Below, in pieces: positions 7,746 through 17,537 of a stretch of 64,000 bases of DNA. How positions within the stretch are numbered: the first letter of the stretch is position 1; every line of letters begins with the position of its first letter. A program made the position numbers and the translations under genes. A model generated the notes under the pieces. It ran no database searches and was not told the origin of the DNA. It worked only from the letters and a program-made list of their open reading frames with translations. Source of the stretch: Pseudomonas azadiae (GTDB lineage: Bacteria > Pseudomonadota > Gammaproteobacteria > Pseudomonadales > Pseudomonadaceae); assembly GCF_019145355.1 (NCBI RefSeq), contig NZ_JAHSTY010000002.1, forward strand, positions 186,001-250,000, read 5' to 3'.

Positions 7746-8630
7746 TCAAAGGGCAAAGGCCTGCTGCGTCTGGCCCCCTTGATAACGCGACCGGTTGACC
7801 CGCCGCTGCGCCGTCAGGAAGCCCACCACCGCGTTCCGGCTGTCCCGGCACGCTGCCTTGTGCTCCATGTCCAGAAAATGCCCGGTGGCCTGGATGGTGC
7901 TGAAGCTGCTGTTCGCCACAAGCTGGCCAAACAGCTTGGCATCCTGGGCACTGGTGTACTCGTCCCATTCGCCGTTGAGAAACAACACCGGAATGTCGAT
8001 CTGCCTGGCTGCCTTGAGGTAGCACGAGCGATCGCTGTTCAACACATGGCTGATGTGAAAATGCATCTGCCCGTATTCGTGCTCGGCCAGGCTGCTTACG
8101 TGTTTGTGATTAAAGCGTTTGAACAGCGACGGCAGGTGTTTGCCGAGGGTGCTGTTGACCAGGTGGCCGACGCGGTCGCGGTCGAGGTTACCGAGGTAGT
8201 CGACGCCGCGTTCAAGGTAGTCGCGCATCGGAGCGTTGATCACCGGTGAGAACGAACTGATCACCGCCTTTTCCACGCGGCGAGGGCGGTGGGCGAGGGC
8301 GACCAGGGCTGCAGCGCCGCCCCAGGAGAATGACAGCACATGTTCGGCGGCGAAATGGTCGATGAGCTCCAGCAGGATCTGGCCTTCGACTTCCTTTGTC
8401 AGCATCTGCTCATGGCGGTTATGGGTCTTGGAACGCCCAGCGTAGGGCTGGTCGTATAACACCACATTGAACTGTGGGTACAGGCTTTTCACGGTCTGTC
8501 CGAAGGACGCCGTGGTGGCCATGGAGCCGTTGACCAGGATGATGGTCTTTGCAGCAGCGTCCGCGCGATAGCACTCCGTGTAAACCCGATACTGACCCTG
8601 TATATCCAACACTGCGATTTCTGGCCTCAT
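7746..8630 (-). CDS. phaG: PhaG, (R)-3-hydroxyacyl-ACP:CoA transacylase / 3-hydroxyacyl-ACP thioesterase
   Basis: A 294-aa alpha/beta-hydrolase that links fatty-acid synthesis to polyhydroxyalkanoate production by drawing off (R)-3-hydroxyacyl groups from ACP. The N-terminus MRPEIAVLDIQGQYRVYTE and the C-terminal QAFAL are as in pseudomonad PhaG rather than RhlA. The nucleophile elbow is SFSWGG (Ser102), and the late histidine lies in GHFLDMEHK. ATG 8630 follows AGGAG; the 16-codon extension upstream is unlikely. Monocistronic, as is usual for phaG. Recent work treats PhaG as a thioesterase acting with a ligase; the sequence cannot decide between the names. Confidence 0.93.
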   Translation of the reverse strand: MRPEIAVLDIQGQYRVYTECYRADAAAKTIILVNGSMATTASFGQTVKSLYPQFNVVLYDQPYAGRSKTHNRHEQMLTKEVEGQILLELIDHFAAEHVLSFSWGGAAALVALAHRPRRVEKAVISSFSPVINAPMRDYLERGVDYLGNLDRDRVGHLVNSTLGKHLPSLFKRFNHKHVSSLAEHEYGQMHFHISHVLNSDRSCYLKAARQIDIPVLFLNGEWDEYTSAQDAKLFGQLVANSSFSTIQATGHFLDMEHKAACRDSRNAVVGFLTAQRRVNRSRYQGGQTQQAFAL

Positions 8631-8740
8631 GTCGTCAGACTCCTGGCAAGCGGGTAGTGCGCGCAGATCACTTTGCACGGGCTTTATGACAGGTAGGCAT
8701 ACGTCTGGAGAGGGACGCGTCGTGGCGTTCCGAACGGTCG

Positions 8741-9433
8741 TCAGATTTGTCGGATTTCTTCGTCGGTCAGCGGCCGGTACTGGCCCGGCGCAAGCTCGGC
8801 GTCCAGCACCAATGGGCCCATTCGCTCGCGATGCAGGCTGACCACCTTGTTGTCGAAATGCCCGAACATGCGCTTGACCTGGTGATAGCGCCCTTCGAGG
8901 ATGCTCAACCGCGCGGTCCTCGGCCCCAGCAGCGCCAGCTCGGCGGGTTGGGTGGTGAGGTTTTCAAACGCAAAGTACAGGCCCTCGGCAAATGTCGTTG
9001 CGTACTCAGGGCCAATGTCCTGCTCGGTCCCTACGAGGTAGACCTTGGGCAACTTGGTCTGCGGTTGCGTCAGGCGTCGCGACCACTGGCCGTCGTTGGT
9101 GATCAGCATCAGGCCGGTGGTGTTGAAATCCAGGCGCCCGGCGATATGCAATTGGGCCTTGTCCGGCTCATCCAGTAGATCAAGGACGGTCGGGTGTCGC
9201 GGATCCTCCGTAGCGCTCACGCAACCCTGGGGTTTGTGCAGCATAAAATAACGCGCAGGTTTGCCCGCTTGCAGCACTTCCCTGTCAACGCATACACGGC
9301 TGAATTCGCGCACCTCATGATGAGGGTCGCTGACCGCCACGCCATCGACCCAAACCCGCCGGTCAGCCAGCAACAGGCGCACTTGCCTGCGATTGAAACG
9401 TGGCAAATTGCTGAGGAAACGATCCACTCGCAT
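8741..9433 (-). CDS. rsuA: 16S rRNA pseudouridine(516) synthase RsuA
   Basis: A 230-aa enzyme that isomerises U516 of 16S rRNA. It has an N-terminal S4 RNA-binding domain (RVDRFLSNLPRFNRRQVRLLL) and the catalytic motif GRLDFNTTGL with Asp102. Length matches the RsuA family. Its ATG overlaps the stop of the upstream CWC gene by one base (TAATG), so the two are translationally coupled. Confidence 0.94.
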   Translation of the reverse strand: MRVDRFLSNLPRFNRRQVRLLLADRRVWVDGVAVSDPHHEVREFSRVCVDREVLQAGKPARYFMLHKPQGCVSATEDPRHPTVLDLLDEPDKAQLHIAGRLDFNTTGLMLITNDGQWSRRLTQPQTKLPKVYLVGTEQDIGPEYATTFAEGLYFAFENLTTQPAELALLGPRTARLSILEGRYHQVKRMFGHFDNKVVSLHRERMGPLVLDAELAPGQYRPLTDEEIRQI

Positions 9434-9645
9434 TACGTCGGCTCAGCCCCACGCAAGTGTTCCTCGACCTGGGCACAGCGCGGGCACAAACAGGCCTTGT
9501 TGCGTTGTTCAGGCGGCAGCGCTTCGAGCACGGCCGGGTCGATGGAGACGCCGTAGCACCAGCACGCCTGGTCGACGGTTTGTGGGTCGGCCAGGGTGCA
9601 GGCGTTACGGGCACCGCAGGCGGGGCAGAGGGTTGGCGTGGTCAT
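9433..9645 (-). CDS. Cysteine-rich CWC family protein
   Basis: A 70-aa protein with four Cys pairs/singles: CPACGARNAC, CWCYG and CLCPRC. This is the small Cys-rich CWC family, presumably metal-binding. Function unknown. It is the first gene of a two-gene unit with rsuA (TAATG overlap). Confidence 0.85.
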   Translation of the reverse strand: MTTPTLCPACGARNACTLADPQTVDQACWCYGVSIDPAVLEALPPEQRNKACLCPRCAQVEEHLRGAEPT

Positions 9646-9729
9646 GGTCGGGTTCGGGCTGGATCGGGCAAGGTTGCGCAGATTCTGCGCGCGCCTTGCA
9701 CGATACAGGGCCGACCCGGCCCAGGCTAC

Positions 9730-11352
9730 TCAGAGCTGGAACTTGCTGACCAACACATTGAACGAGGTGGCCAGGCGCGACAGGTCCTGGCTGGATGCGC
9801 TGGTCTGGTGGGCACCGGCGGCCGTCTGGGTGGACAGGTCCTGGATATTGAGCAGGTTGCGGTCCACTTCACGGGCGACCTGGGCTTGCTCTTCCGAGGC
9901 CGAGGCGATCACCAGGTTGCGTTCGTTGATCTTCGCCACGCTGGCGGTGATGCGCTGCAACGCTTGGCCGGCATTCTGTGCCAGGGTCTGGGTGTTGTTG
10001 GCCCAGGTCAGGCTCTTGTTCATCGCCGCCACCGCACCATCGGCGCCGGTCTGGACTTCGCCAATCATCTTTTCAATGTCGACGGTGGACACTTGCGTAC
10101 GGTGGGCCAGCGCCCGCACCTCATCGGCCACCACCGCAAATCCACGGCCTTGCTCACCCGCGCGGGCCGCTTCGATGGCGGCGTTGAGGGCCAACAGGTT
10201 GGTCTGGTCGGCGATGCCTCGGATCACATCGATCACCTTGCCGATTTCCCGCACCTGCCCGGCAAGATCGGCCACCGATTGCGTGGAATCGTTGATCTCT
10301 CCCACCATCGCGCTCATGCCGGACACGGCCTGCTCCACTTGCTGGCGGCCGTCCTCGGCCTCGGTGGTGGCTTGGCGCGAAGCCTGCGAGGTCGACACGG
10401 CGTTGCTCGCCACTTCGTCCACGGCGGCGGTCATCTGGTTGACGGCGGTGGCGGCTTGTTGGATTTCGTCATTCTGGCGCGTCAGGCCGCGGCTGCTTTC
10501 ATCGGTGACCGCACTCAACTCTTCGGCGGCAGAGGCCAACTGGTCGGAGGCGTTGGCGATTTCCACGAGGGTACTTTTCAAACCGCCCTGCATCTGCGAC
10601 AGCGCCATCAACAGTTGCCCGGCTTCGTCGGTGCGTTCGGTGATGATGGCTTGGGTCAGGTCGCCCTTGGCGATGCGTTGCGCGCTCTGCACGGCCTGGG
10701 CGATGGGGCGGGTGATCAGGCGGGTGATCAGCACGCCTACGGTGATGGCAATGATAAAGGCCAGGACAATGCCGCTGATCATCCACGCCAACGCGCTGGC
10801 GCGCAGCGCTTCAGCGGCGACGGTGCCTTCCTTGATCTGACGGTCATTGGACTCGATCATTACACGGATCAGCTCGCGGGCCTGACGGAAGAGTTCATTG
10901 TTGGTGGTATTGAGCAGGGCACGGGCCTGGTCGACCTGGCCGCCGTCAAGCAGCGACATGATGCGTTCGGAGCTGCTGATGTAGGCGGGCCAGATCTGGT
11001 CGAGTTTGTCTCCCGCCGCCCGTTCGTCATTGTCCAGTGGCGTTGCACGGTAGGTGGCGTAAGACGCCTGGCTGCGCTTGAGCTCGTTGGCAATGTCCTG
11101 GCGCACGCGGTCGCGGTCCTGGGACGCAACGTCGCCTTTGCTGGCGTCCATCAATCGGTACAGCCCGCGGTTGTGGGCTACCAGGCTATTGAGCGTGGCC
11201 GCCGTGTTGCTGACGGAGACCAGGTTGTTGGAGAAGGTCAGCTCCAATGCCGTGGCGAGGCGTACCACCCCTTTGATGCCGAGCAGGCCTACCCCGAGGG
11301 TAACTAACGCGCACAGTAGAAACGAAAGCAGCAGTTTGGTAGAGATGTTCAT
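9730..11352 (-). CDS. Methyl-accepting chemotaxis protein
   Basis: A 540-aa transmembrane receptor: TM1 at residues 8-28, a ~155-residue periplasmic four-helix bundle, TM2 at about 190-210, HAMP, then the methylation helices and the hairpin tip ([39 protein letters not shown]). It signals to CheA/CheW at the pole. The periplasmic domain looks like the 4HB_MCP type; the ligand is unknown. A close architectural relative is at 41731-43356. Confidence 0.94.
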   Translation of the reverse strand: MNISTKLLLSFLLCALVTLGVGLLGIKGVVRLATALELTFSNNLVSVSNTAATLNSLVAHNRGLYRLMDASKGDVASQDRDRVRQDIANELKRSQASYATYRATPLDNDERAAGDKLDQIWPAYISSSERIMSLLDGGQVDQARALLNTTNNELFRQARELIRVMIESNDRQIKEGTVAAEALRASALAWMISGIVLAFIIAITVGVLITRLITRPIAQAVQSAQRIAKGDLTQAIITERTDEAGQLLMALSQMQGGLKSTLVEIANASDQLASAAEELSAVTDESSRGLTRQNDEIQQAATAVNQMTAAVDEVASNAVSTSQASRQATTEAEDGRQQVEQAVSGMSAMVGEINDSTQSVADLAGQVREIGKVIDVIRGIADQTNLLALNAAIEAARAGEQGRGFAVVADEVRALAHRTQVSTVDIEKMIGEVQTGADGAVAAMNKSLTWANNTQTLAQNAGQALQRITASVAKINERNLVIASASEEQAQVAREVDRNLLNIQDLSTQTAAGAHQTSASSQDLSRLATSFNVLVSKFQL

Positions 11353-11411
11353 GGGGTCGAGTCCGGCAATAGTTGCGAAGGGCGCACGCTAGAGCCTCCC
11401 TGGCGCTGTGC

Positions 11412-11428
11412 GATGTCATAGTGACATC
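11412..11428. promoter_or_regulatory. Perfect inverted repeat upstream of MCP gene
   Basis: GATGTCA-TAG-TGACATC lies ~60 bp upstream of the MCP start on the minus strand. The symmetry suits a dimeric regulator site. No regulator has been assigned, and no sigma-28 promoter was found for this MCP. Confidence 0.4.
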
Positions 11429-11615
11429 ATCGCAATTGAGAAAGTTGCTCGCCAGAAAAATTTACTGAATCGATTAATCTGGCGTAGATGTATCAAGCTG
11501 TTGCTTGAACGCACCAGATTCTGTTTTTGATGTCAGATACTTCGTCATTCGGTGAAAGCCGAATGCCGCACTCCAGCGTCGCTGGAGATGCTCTTCCGCG
11601 GTCCAGGAGGCCGCC

Positions 11616-11981
11616 ATGTATCGACGACTGCTGCTCAGCGCTTTACTCGGTCTGACCCTTTGCGCTTGCGTCCCCTATTACGAAGGAGGCCAAAGTTATT
11701 ACCGTTCTGAGGTCTACACCTCACCGGCACCGGTGTATTACTACGGCGGTGGCGCAGCGTACCCTTACCGTCGTGAGTACTATCGCGCGCCACGCTATTA
11801 CGCCCCGCAACCGCGCTACTATTCGGCACCGCGTTATTACCAGCCGGCACCGCGCTACTATCCCGCCGGACCGCGTGCCGGTTACCGGCCTTACCCCAAC
11901 CAAGGCTGGGGCGGGGAGCACTGGAGTAACGGCGGGCACGGTCGTGGCGACCATAGAGGTGGCCGCGGCGGTCACCGTTGA
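11616..11981 (+). CDS. Tyr/Pro/Arg-repeat lipoprotein of unknown function
   Basis: A 121-aa protein with a lipoprotein signal peptide (LLSALLGLTLCAC; lipidated Cys at about 16-18). The mature part is low-complexity: four to five repeats of PRYYxP/APRYY between residues 58 and 85, then a Gly/His/Arg-rich tail (GHGRGDHRGGRGGHR). ATG 11616 follows AGGAGG. Similar proteins are common in Pseudomonas and uncharacterised. Surface or envelope location is inferred. It ends at a strong terminator. Confidence 0.75.
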   Translation: MYRRLLLSALLGLTLCACVPYYEGGQSYYRSEVYTSPAPVYYYGGGAAYPYRREYYRAPRYYAPQPRYYSAPRYYQPAPRYYPAGPRAGYRPYPNQGWGGEHWSNGGHGRGDHRGGRGGHR

Positions 11982-11993
11982 CAGACTTTTTGC

Positions 11994-12021
11994 AAGCGGC
12001 GCAGTGGCGCCGCTTTTTTTA
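11994..12021 (+). terminator. Rho-independent terminator
   Basis: AAGCGGCGC paired with GCGCCGCTT around a 4-nt loop, followed by a T run, directly after the lipoprotein gene. Confidence 0.9.
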
Positions 12022-12134
12022 TTCTACCGTTTATCATAACTGTCAGATTTAACAGCTATCTTAGGCGTTCCAGATGAGCTTCACTGGAGACGAAGCCGTT
12101 GTGCTTCCTACTACCAGTGATATGGAACTTCCTA

Positions 12135-12566
12135 ATGATCAAGCATGTGGTGTATGCGTTCTTCCTGAGCTGCTTTGTTATCGCATCAGCTAAAGCGGCG
12201 CAGGGGTGCCCCTATGCTTCAGCGATTAATTACGCTGACGATGCCTATCAGTCCAGCGGTGGGGGGAAGCTTTGGCAAAGTCAAAAAGTAAAAGAGCGGG
12301 ATTTTATTGACCGTTTCATTGGAGCTATCTTTTTTCCTGATAAAGACGACGAGTTGAACGTTGGCCGTATGGAGTGCGCCTATCTTACAGGCGGTGGGCG
12401 CAGGGTGACGTTGAGATATGTGACGCAAAACGTTCACGAACGCATGTTGATGGAGTCCGACTACTATTGGCAGTCCACCGTCGATCTGCTGGGCCAAGCG
12501 GTGCACATCTGCCAGGACAGCCAGCCGGACAACTGCAAAGCCACACCCCAGAATTCCACGCCTTGA
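12135..12566 (+). CDS. Hypothetical exported protein
   Basis: 143 aa from ATG 12135, with a signal peptide (HVVYAFFLSCFVIASAKA). The mature part has four Cys (at CPYAS, MECAY, HICQD and DNCKA), suggesting disulfides, and begins CPYASAINYADDAYQSSGG. It resembles the small DUF3757-type exported proteins of Pseudomonas only loosely; function unknown. An upstream in-frame ATG at 12099 would put extra hydrophobic residues before the signal peptide. The GC content is below that of its neighbours. Confidence 0.6.
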   Translation: MIKHVVYAFFLSCFVIASAKAAQGCPYASAINYADDAYQSSGGGKLWQSQKVKERDFIDRFIGAIFFPDKDDELNVGRMECAYLTGGGRRVTLRYVTQNVHERMLMESDYYWQSTVDLLGQAVHICQDSQPDNCKATPQNSTP

Positions 12567-12570
12567 TCTG

Positions 12571-13683
12571 TCAAAAATCGGAAATGTCTGCCAGAGGATT
12601 CCTACCTTCCCCCACCTTATTGAAATGCGCCTGCACCACCGCTTCAGGAACGGTGTTGATATCCGGCCAATGCCAATGCGGCGTCTGGTCCTTATCGATC
12701 AAACGCGCGCGCACCCCTTCGCTGAATTCCGGGTGACGGCAGCAATTGAGGCTCAGGGTGTATTCCATCTGGAACACCTCGGCCAGGGACAGGTGCCGGG
12801 CGCGCTGGATCTGTTCCCACACCAGGTGCGCGGTCAGGGGGCAGCCTTCGCTCAAGGTCTTGCCGGCACGGCTGAACAAAGGATCGGCATGCTCGCGCAG
12901 TTGGCTCAATGCGCGCCACGCACCCTGCACATCGCCCACATCCAGCCATTCGTCGATCTGCCGGCGGCGCGGCAGCCATTGCGCGTCAGGTTGCTGATCG
13001 ACGGCTTCCTGGGCCAGCGCCTTGAGCAGGCTATTGAGTTGCATCGAAGTCTGTTCCTGCCAGTTCAGTTGCAGCAGGCCGTCGAGCAATTCGTCTTGCT
13101 GGTCGTCGCGCAGGAAGCGGTCGGCAAGGCCCAGGTCCAGCGCGTCACGGCCGTTGATATGGGCGCCGGTAAGGCCCAGAAACAAACCGAGTTTGCCCGG
13201 CAGGCGCGACAGGAACCAGCTGGCGCCGACATCCGGGTATAAACCGATGCTGATCTCCGGCATGGCCAACCGGCTGCTCGGCGTGACGATGCGCACTGAC
13301 GCACTTTGCAGCAGGCCCATGCCGCCGCCCAGCACGTAGCCGTGGCCCCAGCAGATCAAAGGTTTTGGGTAGGTATGCAGGGAATAATCCAGGCGATACT
13401 CCGCCGCAAAGAACTGTGCGGCCAGCGCCGGCACGGTACCGGGTTGCTCTCGACAGGCCATCGCCAGGCTGCGCACTTCACCACCGGCGCAAAACGCTTT
13501 GGGGCCGTTGCCGCGCAGCAGTACACAGACGATGTTCGGGTCTTTGGCCCAGGTATCCAGGCGTTCGCTCAGGGCCAGGATCATTGGCAAGGAGAGGGCA
13601 TTCAGGGATTTTTCAGCGTCGAGGCTGGCGATGCCAATGCGGGCACCGTCGCTGCCGGTCAGTTCTTCGAAGTGCAGGTTCAT
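12571..13683 (-). CDS. 3-hydroxyisobutyryl-CoA hydrolase / enoyl-CoA hydratase family protein
   Basis: A 370-aa crotonase-fold protein. The oxyanion segment is CAGGEVRSLA near residue 65, and SRLAMPEISIGLYPDVGASWFLSRLPG is the HIBCH signature, including the catalytic Glu and Asp. HIBCH releases 3-hydroxyisobutyrate from its CoA ester in valine breakdown. ATG 13683 follows GAGG; the 27-codon upstream extension is unlikely. It is not beside other valine genes here. Confidence 0.87.
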   Translation of the reverse strand: MNLHFEELTGSDGARIGIASLDAEKSLNALSLPMILALSERLDTWAKDPNIVCVLLRGNGPKAFCAGGEVRSLAMACREQPGTVPALAAQFFAAEYRLDYSLHTYPKPLICWGHGYVLGGGMGLLQSASVRIVTPSSRLAMPEISIGLYPDVGASWFLSRLPGKLGLFLGLTGAHINGRDALDLGLADRFLRDDQQDELLDGLLQLNWQEQTSMQLNSLLKALAQEAVDQQPDAQWLPRRRQIDEWLDVGDVQGAWRALSQLREHADPLFSRAGKTLSEGCPLTAHLVWEQIQRARHLSLAEVFQMEYTLSLNCCRHPEFSEGVRARLIDKDQTPHWHWPDINTVPEAVVQAHFNKVGEGRNPLADISDF

Positions 13684-13818
13684 CGTGACCTCAATCGAGA
13701 AGGTGAAAGGATGAGTATGATCGCTTGGCAGGAAAGTGCCGTGATGTGTCAGATCAATTGACAAGCAAGGTCGGCTTTCCTAGGGTTCGCCTCATTCTTA
13801 TTACAAGACAATTCAACT

Positions 13819-14520
13819 ATGACCGAAGAAGACCGTATCAAACTCGAACCCAGCTGGAAACACGCCTTGCGCGATGAGTTCGACAAGCCCTACATGACCC
13901 AGTTGCGTGAATTCCTGCGCCAGGAACATGCCGCCGGCAAAGAGATCTACCCGCCCGGCCCGCTGATTTTCAACGCGCTCAATTCCACACCACTGGACAA
14001 GGTGAAAGTGGTGATCCTGGGCCAGGATCCTTACCACGGCCCCGGCCAGGCCCATGGCCTGTGTTTCTCGGTGCAGCCGGGCGTGCCGGCGCCGCCTTCA
14101 CTGGTCAATATCTACAAAGAACTCAAGCGCGACTTGAACATCGATATCCCTAACCACGGCTACCTGCAAAGCTGGGCCGACCAGGGCGTGCTGATGCTCA
14201 ACACCACCATGACGGTGGAACGCGCCAATGCCAACGCCCATGCGGGCAAGGGCTGGCAGTTCTTTACTGATCGTATTATCGAGGTGGTCAGCGAGCATCA
14301 GCCGCATCTGGTGTTTTTACTGTGGGGCGCGCATGCGCAGAGTAAGCAGAAGCTGATCGACGCGACCAAGCATCTGGTGCTGACGTCGGTGCATCCGTCG
14401 CCGTTATCGGCGTATCGCGGATTCCTGGGCTGTGGGCATTTCAGCCGCACCAACAAGTTTCTCGAGCAGAATGGCGAGACGCCGATCGAGTGGCGGTTGC
14501 CGCCGATTCACACCGCTTAA
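13819..14520 (+). CDS. ung: Uracil-DNA glycosylase
   Basis: A 233-aa family 1 uracil-DNA glycosylase that starts base-excision repair of uracil. The water-activating loop [10 protein letters not shown] has Asp70; the DNA-binding loop [12 protein letters not shown] supplies the catalytic His. Length is normal. Its stop overlaps the 3' end of the decayed propeller gene. Confidence 0.97.
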   Translation: MTEEDRIKLEPSWKHALRDEFDKPYMTQLREFLRQEHAAGKEIYPPGPLIFNALNSTPLDKVKVVILGQDPYHGPGQAHGLCFSVQPGVPAPPSLVNIYKELKRDLNIDIPNHGYLQSWADQGVLMLNTTMTVERANANAHAGKGWQFFTDRIIEVVSEHQPHLVFLLWGAHAQSKQKLIDATKHLVLTSVHPSPLSAYRGFLGCGHFSRTNKFLEQNGETPIEWRLPPIHTA

Positions 14521-14815
14521 AGCCTGACTCTGGCGATCGTATTGTTGCCGCTATTGGCTACAAAAGCCGTGCGACCATCCCGAGTAGCGGCAATGCCTCT
14601 GGGTTTGTTGTATTGATTGTGTTGACCAGGCTATGGGTTCCCAAACGGACGATTAACCAACCTGCGTACCCTTTTGCCAAGTGGGCATATGCATTGCCAG
14701 GAGCAATTGTGATTGTGTCAGGGGCATCGAAGATTCTCAGTTTTCTCCTTTGGCTTGGGTTGCTGGTAGTGATGGCATTCAGGTCCCCGGCTCTATCGGG
14801 AGCATAAAGTCGCAA
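14517..14815 (-). pseudogene. Remnant of a YncE-like beta-propeller protein
   Basis: Two minus-strand frames join into a propeller C-terminus. The first (14558-14815) reads ...GWLIVRLGTHSLVNTI; the second, after a frame change near 14600, reads KPRGIAATRDGRTAFVANSG and ends in NNTIARVRL at 14517. The PRGIA-DGRTAFVANSGNNT pattern is a YncE/40-residue propeller repeat. No start or N-terminal repeats remain. The stretch to 15000 shows no other gene. Confidence 0.6.
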
Positions 14816-15000
14816 TCCATTCGAAGGTGCCGTGACCTGTGATGGTATGTATGACGGTATTGCTGAAAGTGTTGATGCCCAGGGCGATTAAACCTGAAGT
14901 TCTGGGGAGTGAGCCTTCGTTGTCTCGGCTTTACTAGCTGTCAGAGTTGACAGTTCAGACAAATGGTGGAAGTTCTGCCAGGGCCACGGCTCAAGGGCGA

Positions 15001-16029
15001 TCAAGGTTGGCGGTCCCACCGCCGAAACAACGGCTCCGCCAGAAACAACACCAACAACAACCGCATCACCTGCATCGCCGTCACCAGCGGTACCGACAGT
15101 TGCAGGGTCTCGGCCGTGAGGCTCATCTCCGCAATGCCGCCGGGCATCATGCCCAGGGTCAACGAGCGCAGATCCAGATGAGTCAGGGCGCTCAAGCCCA
15201 CCGCCGCCAATGTCGCCAATGCCATGGTCAAGGCCGTGCCAATCAAGGTGCGGCCCATGAACGACGGTGCACTCCGGAAGAACTCCCGGTTGAAATGGCA
15301 GCCCAATCCGCTGCCGATCAACCACTGGCCCATCTGGCTGCCGCCGTCGGGCAAGCCGATGTGCAAGTCCCAGACAACACTGGCCGTCGCACTGACCAAC
15401 AACGGCCCAAACAGCCACGGGTTCGGCTGTCGCAAACGCTGCCAACCCCAGGCCACCAGCGCGCCCATCGGAAACAGCATCAATAGCCAAAGCCAGCTCA
15501 CCGGTGCCGGATGAAACTGCGGCGCGCCGCCTTCCAGTAGATACTTGAAGATCGCCGGCACACACAGCACCACCACCAGCACCCGGAGGCTTTGCCCTGC
15601 CGCGACGCGGCTGAGCACCGCGCCGTTGCGCGCCCCAAGGTTGACCATCTCACCGGAACCGCCCGGCATGCTCGAGAAAAACGCGGTAGCGCGGTCTTCC
15701 CCGCTGCGGCGCATCAGCCACACGCCAACCACGCTCGACAGGCTGGTGACCAGCGCGCCGAAGAAGATCAGGCCGAAGTGGCTCATCACTTGCTCGATCA
15801 CCAGCGGGGTGAAGTGCAGGCCGATGCCGATGCCCACCACCCATTGGCCGCATTTGCGTCCGCCGGGAATCTCCGCCAACTGCCATGGCGTGAGGCAACG
15901 CACCAGGATGATCGCCAACAACGAACCGACCATGTACGGCAACGGCCAGCCGACGAGGCTGGCCAGGTAACCGCCGGCCAGGCCGACCAGCGGTGTTGCC
16001 CACCAATGTTTAAAAGTGACCTCAGACAT
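15001..16029 (-). CDS. AbrB-family membrane protein
   Basis: A 342-aa integral membrane protein of the PF05145 family (often called AbrB or ammonia monooxygenase by old transfer). About ten helices are arranged as two homologous halves, each with the motif MPGG (SSMPGGSGEMV and MMPGGIAEMS). ATG 16029 overlaps the tctA end by 8 bp, so it is the last gene of the tct operon. In many proteobacteria this family neighbours tripartite tricarboxylate transporters. The role is unknown. Confidence 0.85.
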   Translation of the reverse strand: MSEVTFKHWWATPLVGLAGGYLASLVGWPLPYMVGSLLAIILVRCLTPWQLAEIPGGRKCGQWVVGIGIGLHFTPLVIEQVMSHFGLIFFGALVTSLSSVVGVWLMRRSGEDRATAFFSSMPGGSGEMVNLGARNGAVLSRVAAGQSLRVLVVVLCVPAIFKYLLEGGAPQFHPAPVSWLWLLMLFPMGALVAWGWQRLRQPNPWLFGPLLVSATASVVWDLHIGLPDGGSQMGQWLIGSGLGCHFNREFFRSAPSFMGRTLIGTALTMALATLAAVGLSALTHLDLRSLTLGMMPGGIAEMSLTAETLQLSVPLVTAMQVMRLLLVLFLAEPLFRRWDRQP

Positions 16030-17536
16030 CGGCCAGGGCACGACGCTGCAAGGCACGTTTACGGTAGATGCGCACCAGCGGGAACATCAGCATCAACGCG
16101 GTCAGTACCCACACGCCAAAGGTGATCGGGCTCGACCACAGGATCTCCAGCGCACCGTTGGAGATCGACAGCGCGCGGCGCAGGTTCTGCTCCATCAGGC
16201 CGCCGAGGATAAAGCCCAGCAGCACCGGCGACAGCGGGAAGTCGAGCTTGCGCAGGATGTAGCCGAAGATGCCGATGCCGACCATCAGGAACAGGTCGAA
16301 AGTGGTGGCGTGCACCGCGTATACACCAATCGCGGTGATGATCGCGATCACCGGCACCAACGCCCAGTTCGGCACGGCGAGGATGCGCGTGAAGATGCGG
16401 ATCATCGGGATATTGAGGATCACCAGCATGATGTTGGCAATGAACAACGAGGCGATCAGGCCCCAGACAATGTCCGGTTGCTGTTGGAACAACAGCGGGC
16501 CCGGGGTGATGTTGTACAGCGACAGCGCGCCGATCATCACCGCCGTGGTGCCCGAACCCGGTACGCCCAGCGTCAGCATCGGCACCAGCGCACCGCAGGC
16601 GGAGGCGCCGATCGCGGTTTCCGGCGCGGCGAGGCCGCGCATGTCGCCCTGGCCGAATTTACCGCTGGCGCCGGCCAGGCGTTTCTCGGTCATGTAGGCA
16701 ACCGCCGAGGCCAACGTAGCCCCCGCGCCCGGCAGCACACCCATGATGAAACCGAGCAGGCCGCAACGAATGTTGACTACGAAAACGGAGGACGCTTCCT
16801 TCAGGTTGAACATCATCCGGCCGGTGGCTTTCACGGCTTCCTGGCCACGGTGGGTTTTTTCCAGCAGCAACAGGATCTCGCTGATGGAGAACAGGCCCAG
16901 CACCAACACCACAAACTGGATGCCGTCGGTCAGGTGAATGTTATCCCCGGTAAAACGGTACACACCGCTGTTGGCGTCGATGCCCACCGCCGAAAGGAAC
17001 AGGCCGATCAGCGCCGCTACAAAAGTCTTCAGCGGTTTGTCACCGGCCATGCCGCCCAGGCACACAATCGCGAACACCATCAGGACGAAATATTCAGCCG
17101 GACCGAAGGCAATCGCCCATTTGGCCAGCAGCGGCGCAAACAGCACCATGCCGCAGGTGGCGATGAATGCGCCGATGAACGAACTCCATGCCGACAGCGA
17201 AAGGGCCACGCCGGCCAGGCCTTTGCGGGCCATCGGGTAGCCGTCGAGCGTGGTCATGACGGTGGAGGCTTCGCCCGGGATGTTCAGCAGGATCGAGCTG
17301 ATACGGCCGCCGTACTCGCAGCCCAGGTACACGGCGGCCAGCAGGATCAAGGCCGACTCCGGCGGCAGGCCGAGGGCGAAGGCGATGGGGATCAGCAGCG
17401 CCACGCCGTTGATCGGCCCCAGCCCCGGCAACAGGCCGACCACCGTGCCGATCAAGGTGCCGCATAACGCGGTTATCAGGTTGTAAGGGGACAGTGCAAC
17501 GCCGAAGCCCTGGCCCAAATAGCCGAAAGTATCCAT
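16022..17536 (-). CDS. tctA: Tripartite tricarboxylate transporter, large permease TctA
   Basis: A 504-aa, ~12-helix membrane subunit that carries the substrate with sodium or protons. It has the TctA motifs GLLPGLGPINGVALLIP near the N-terminus and MGVLPGAGATLASAVAYMTEKR in the middle. ATG 17536 abuts tctB (stop 17538). The upstream 15-codon extension is not supported. Confidence 0.95.
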   Translation of the reverse strand: MDTFGYLGQGFGVALSPYNLITALCGTLIGTVVGLLPGLGPINGVALLIPIAFALGLPPESALILLAAVYLGCEYGGRISSILLNIPGEASTVMTTLDGYPMARKGLAGVALSLSAWSSFIGAFIATCGMVLFAPLLAKWAIAFGPAEYFVLMVFAIVCLGGMAGDKPLKTFVAALIGLFLSAVGIDANSGVYRFTGDNIHLTDGIQFVVLVLGLFSISEILLLLEKTHRGQEAVKATGRMMFNLKEASSVFVVNIRCGLLGFIMGVLPGAGATLASAVAYMTEKRLAGASGKFGQGDMRGLAAPETAIGASACGALVPMLTLGVPGSGTTAVMIGALSLYNITPGPLLFQQQPDIVWGLIASLFIANIMLVILNIPMIRIFTRILAVPNWALVPVIAIITAIGVYAVHATTFDLFLMVGIGIFGYILRKLDFPLSPVLLGFILGGLMEQNLRRALSISNGALEILWSSPITFGVWVLTALMLMFPLVRIYRKRALQRRALADV

Positions 17537-17537
17537 G

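Noticed and set aside
9457..11307. 616-codon plus-strand open frame
   Set aside because: It is antisense to the clear MCP gene and shows Gly/His/Gln-rich composition of a GC-biased shadow frame, not a protein family.
14490..14807. 105-aa plus-strand hydrophobic ORF
   Set aside because: It lies opposite the propeller remnant and its hydrophobic run is the shadow of that sequence; no ribosome site.
16016..17467. 483-codon plus-strand open frame
   Set aside because: Antisense to tctA and made of Asp/His/Gln-rich shadow sequence.
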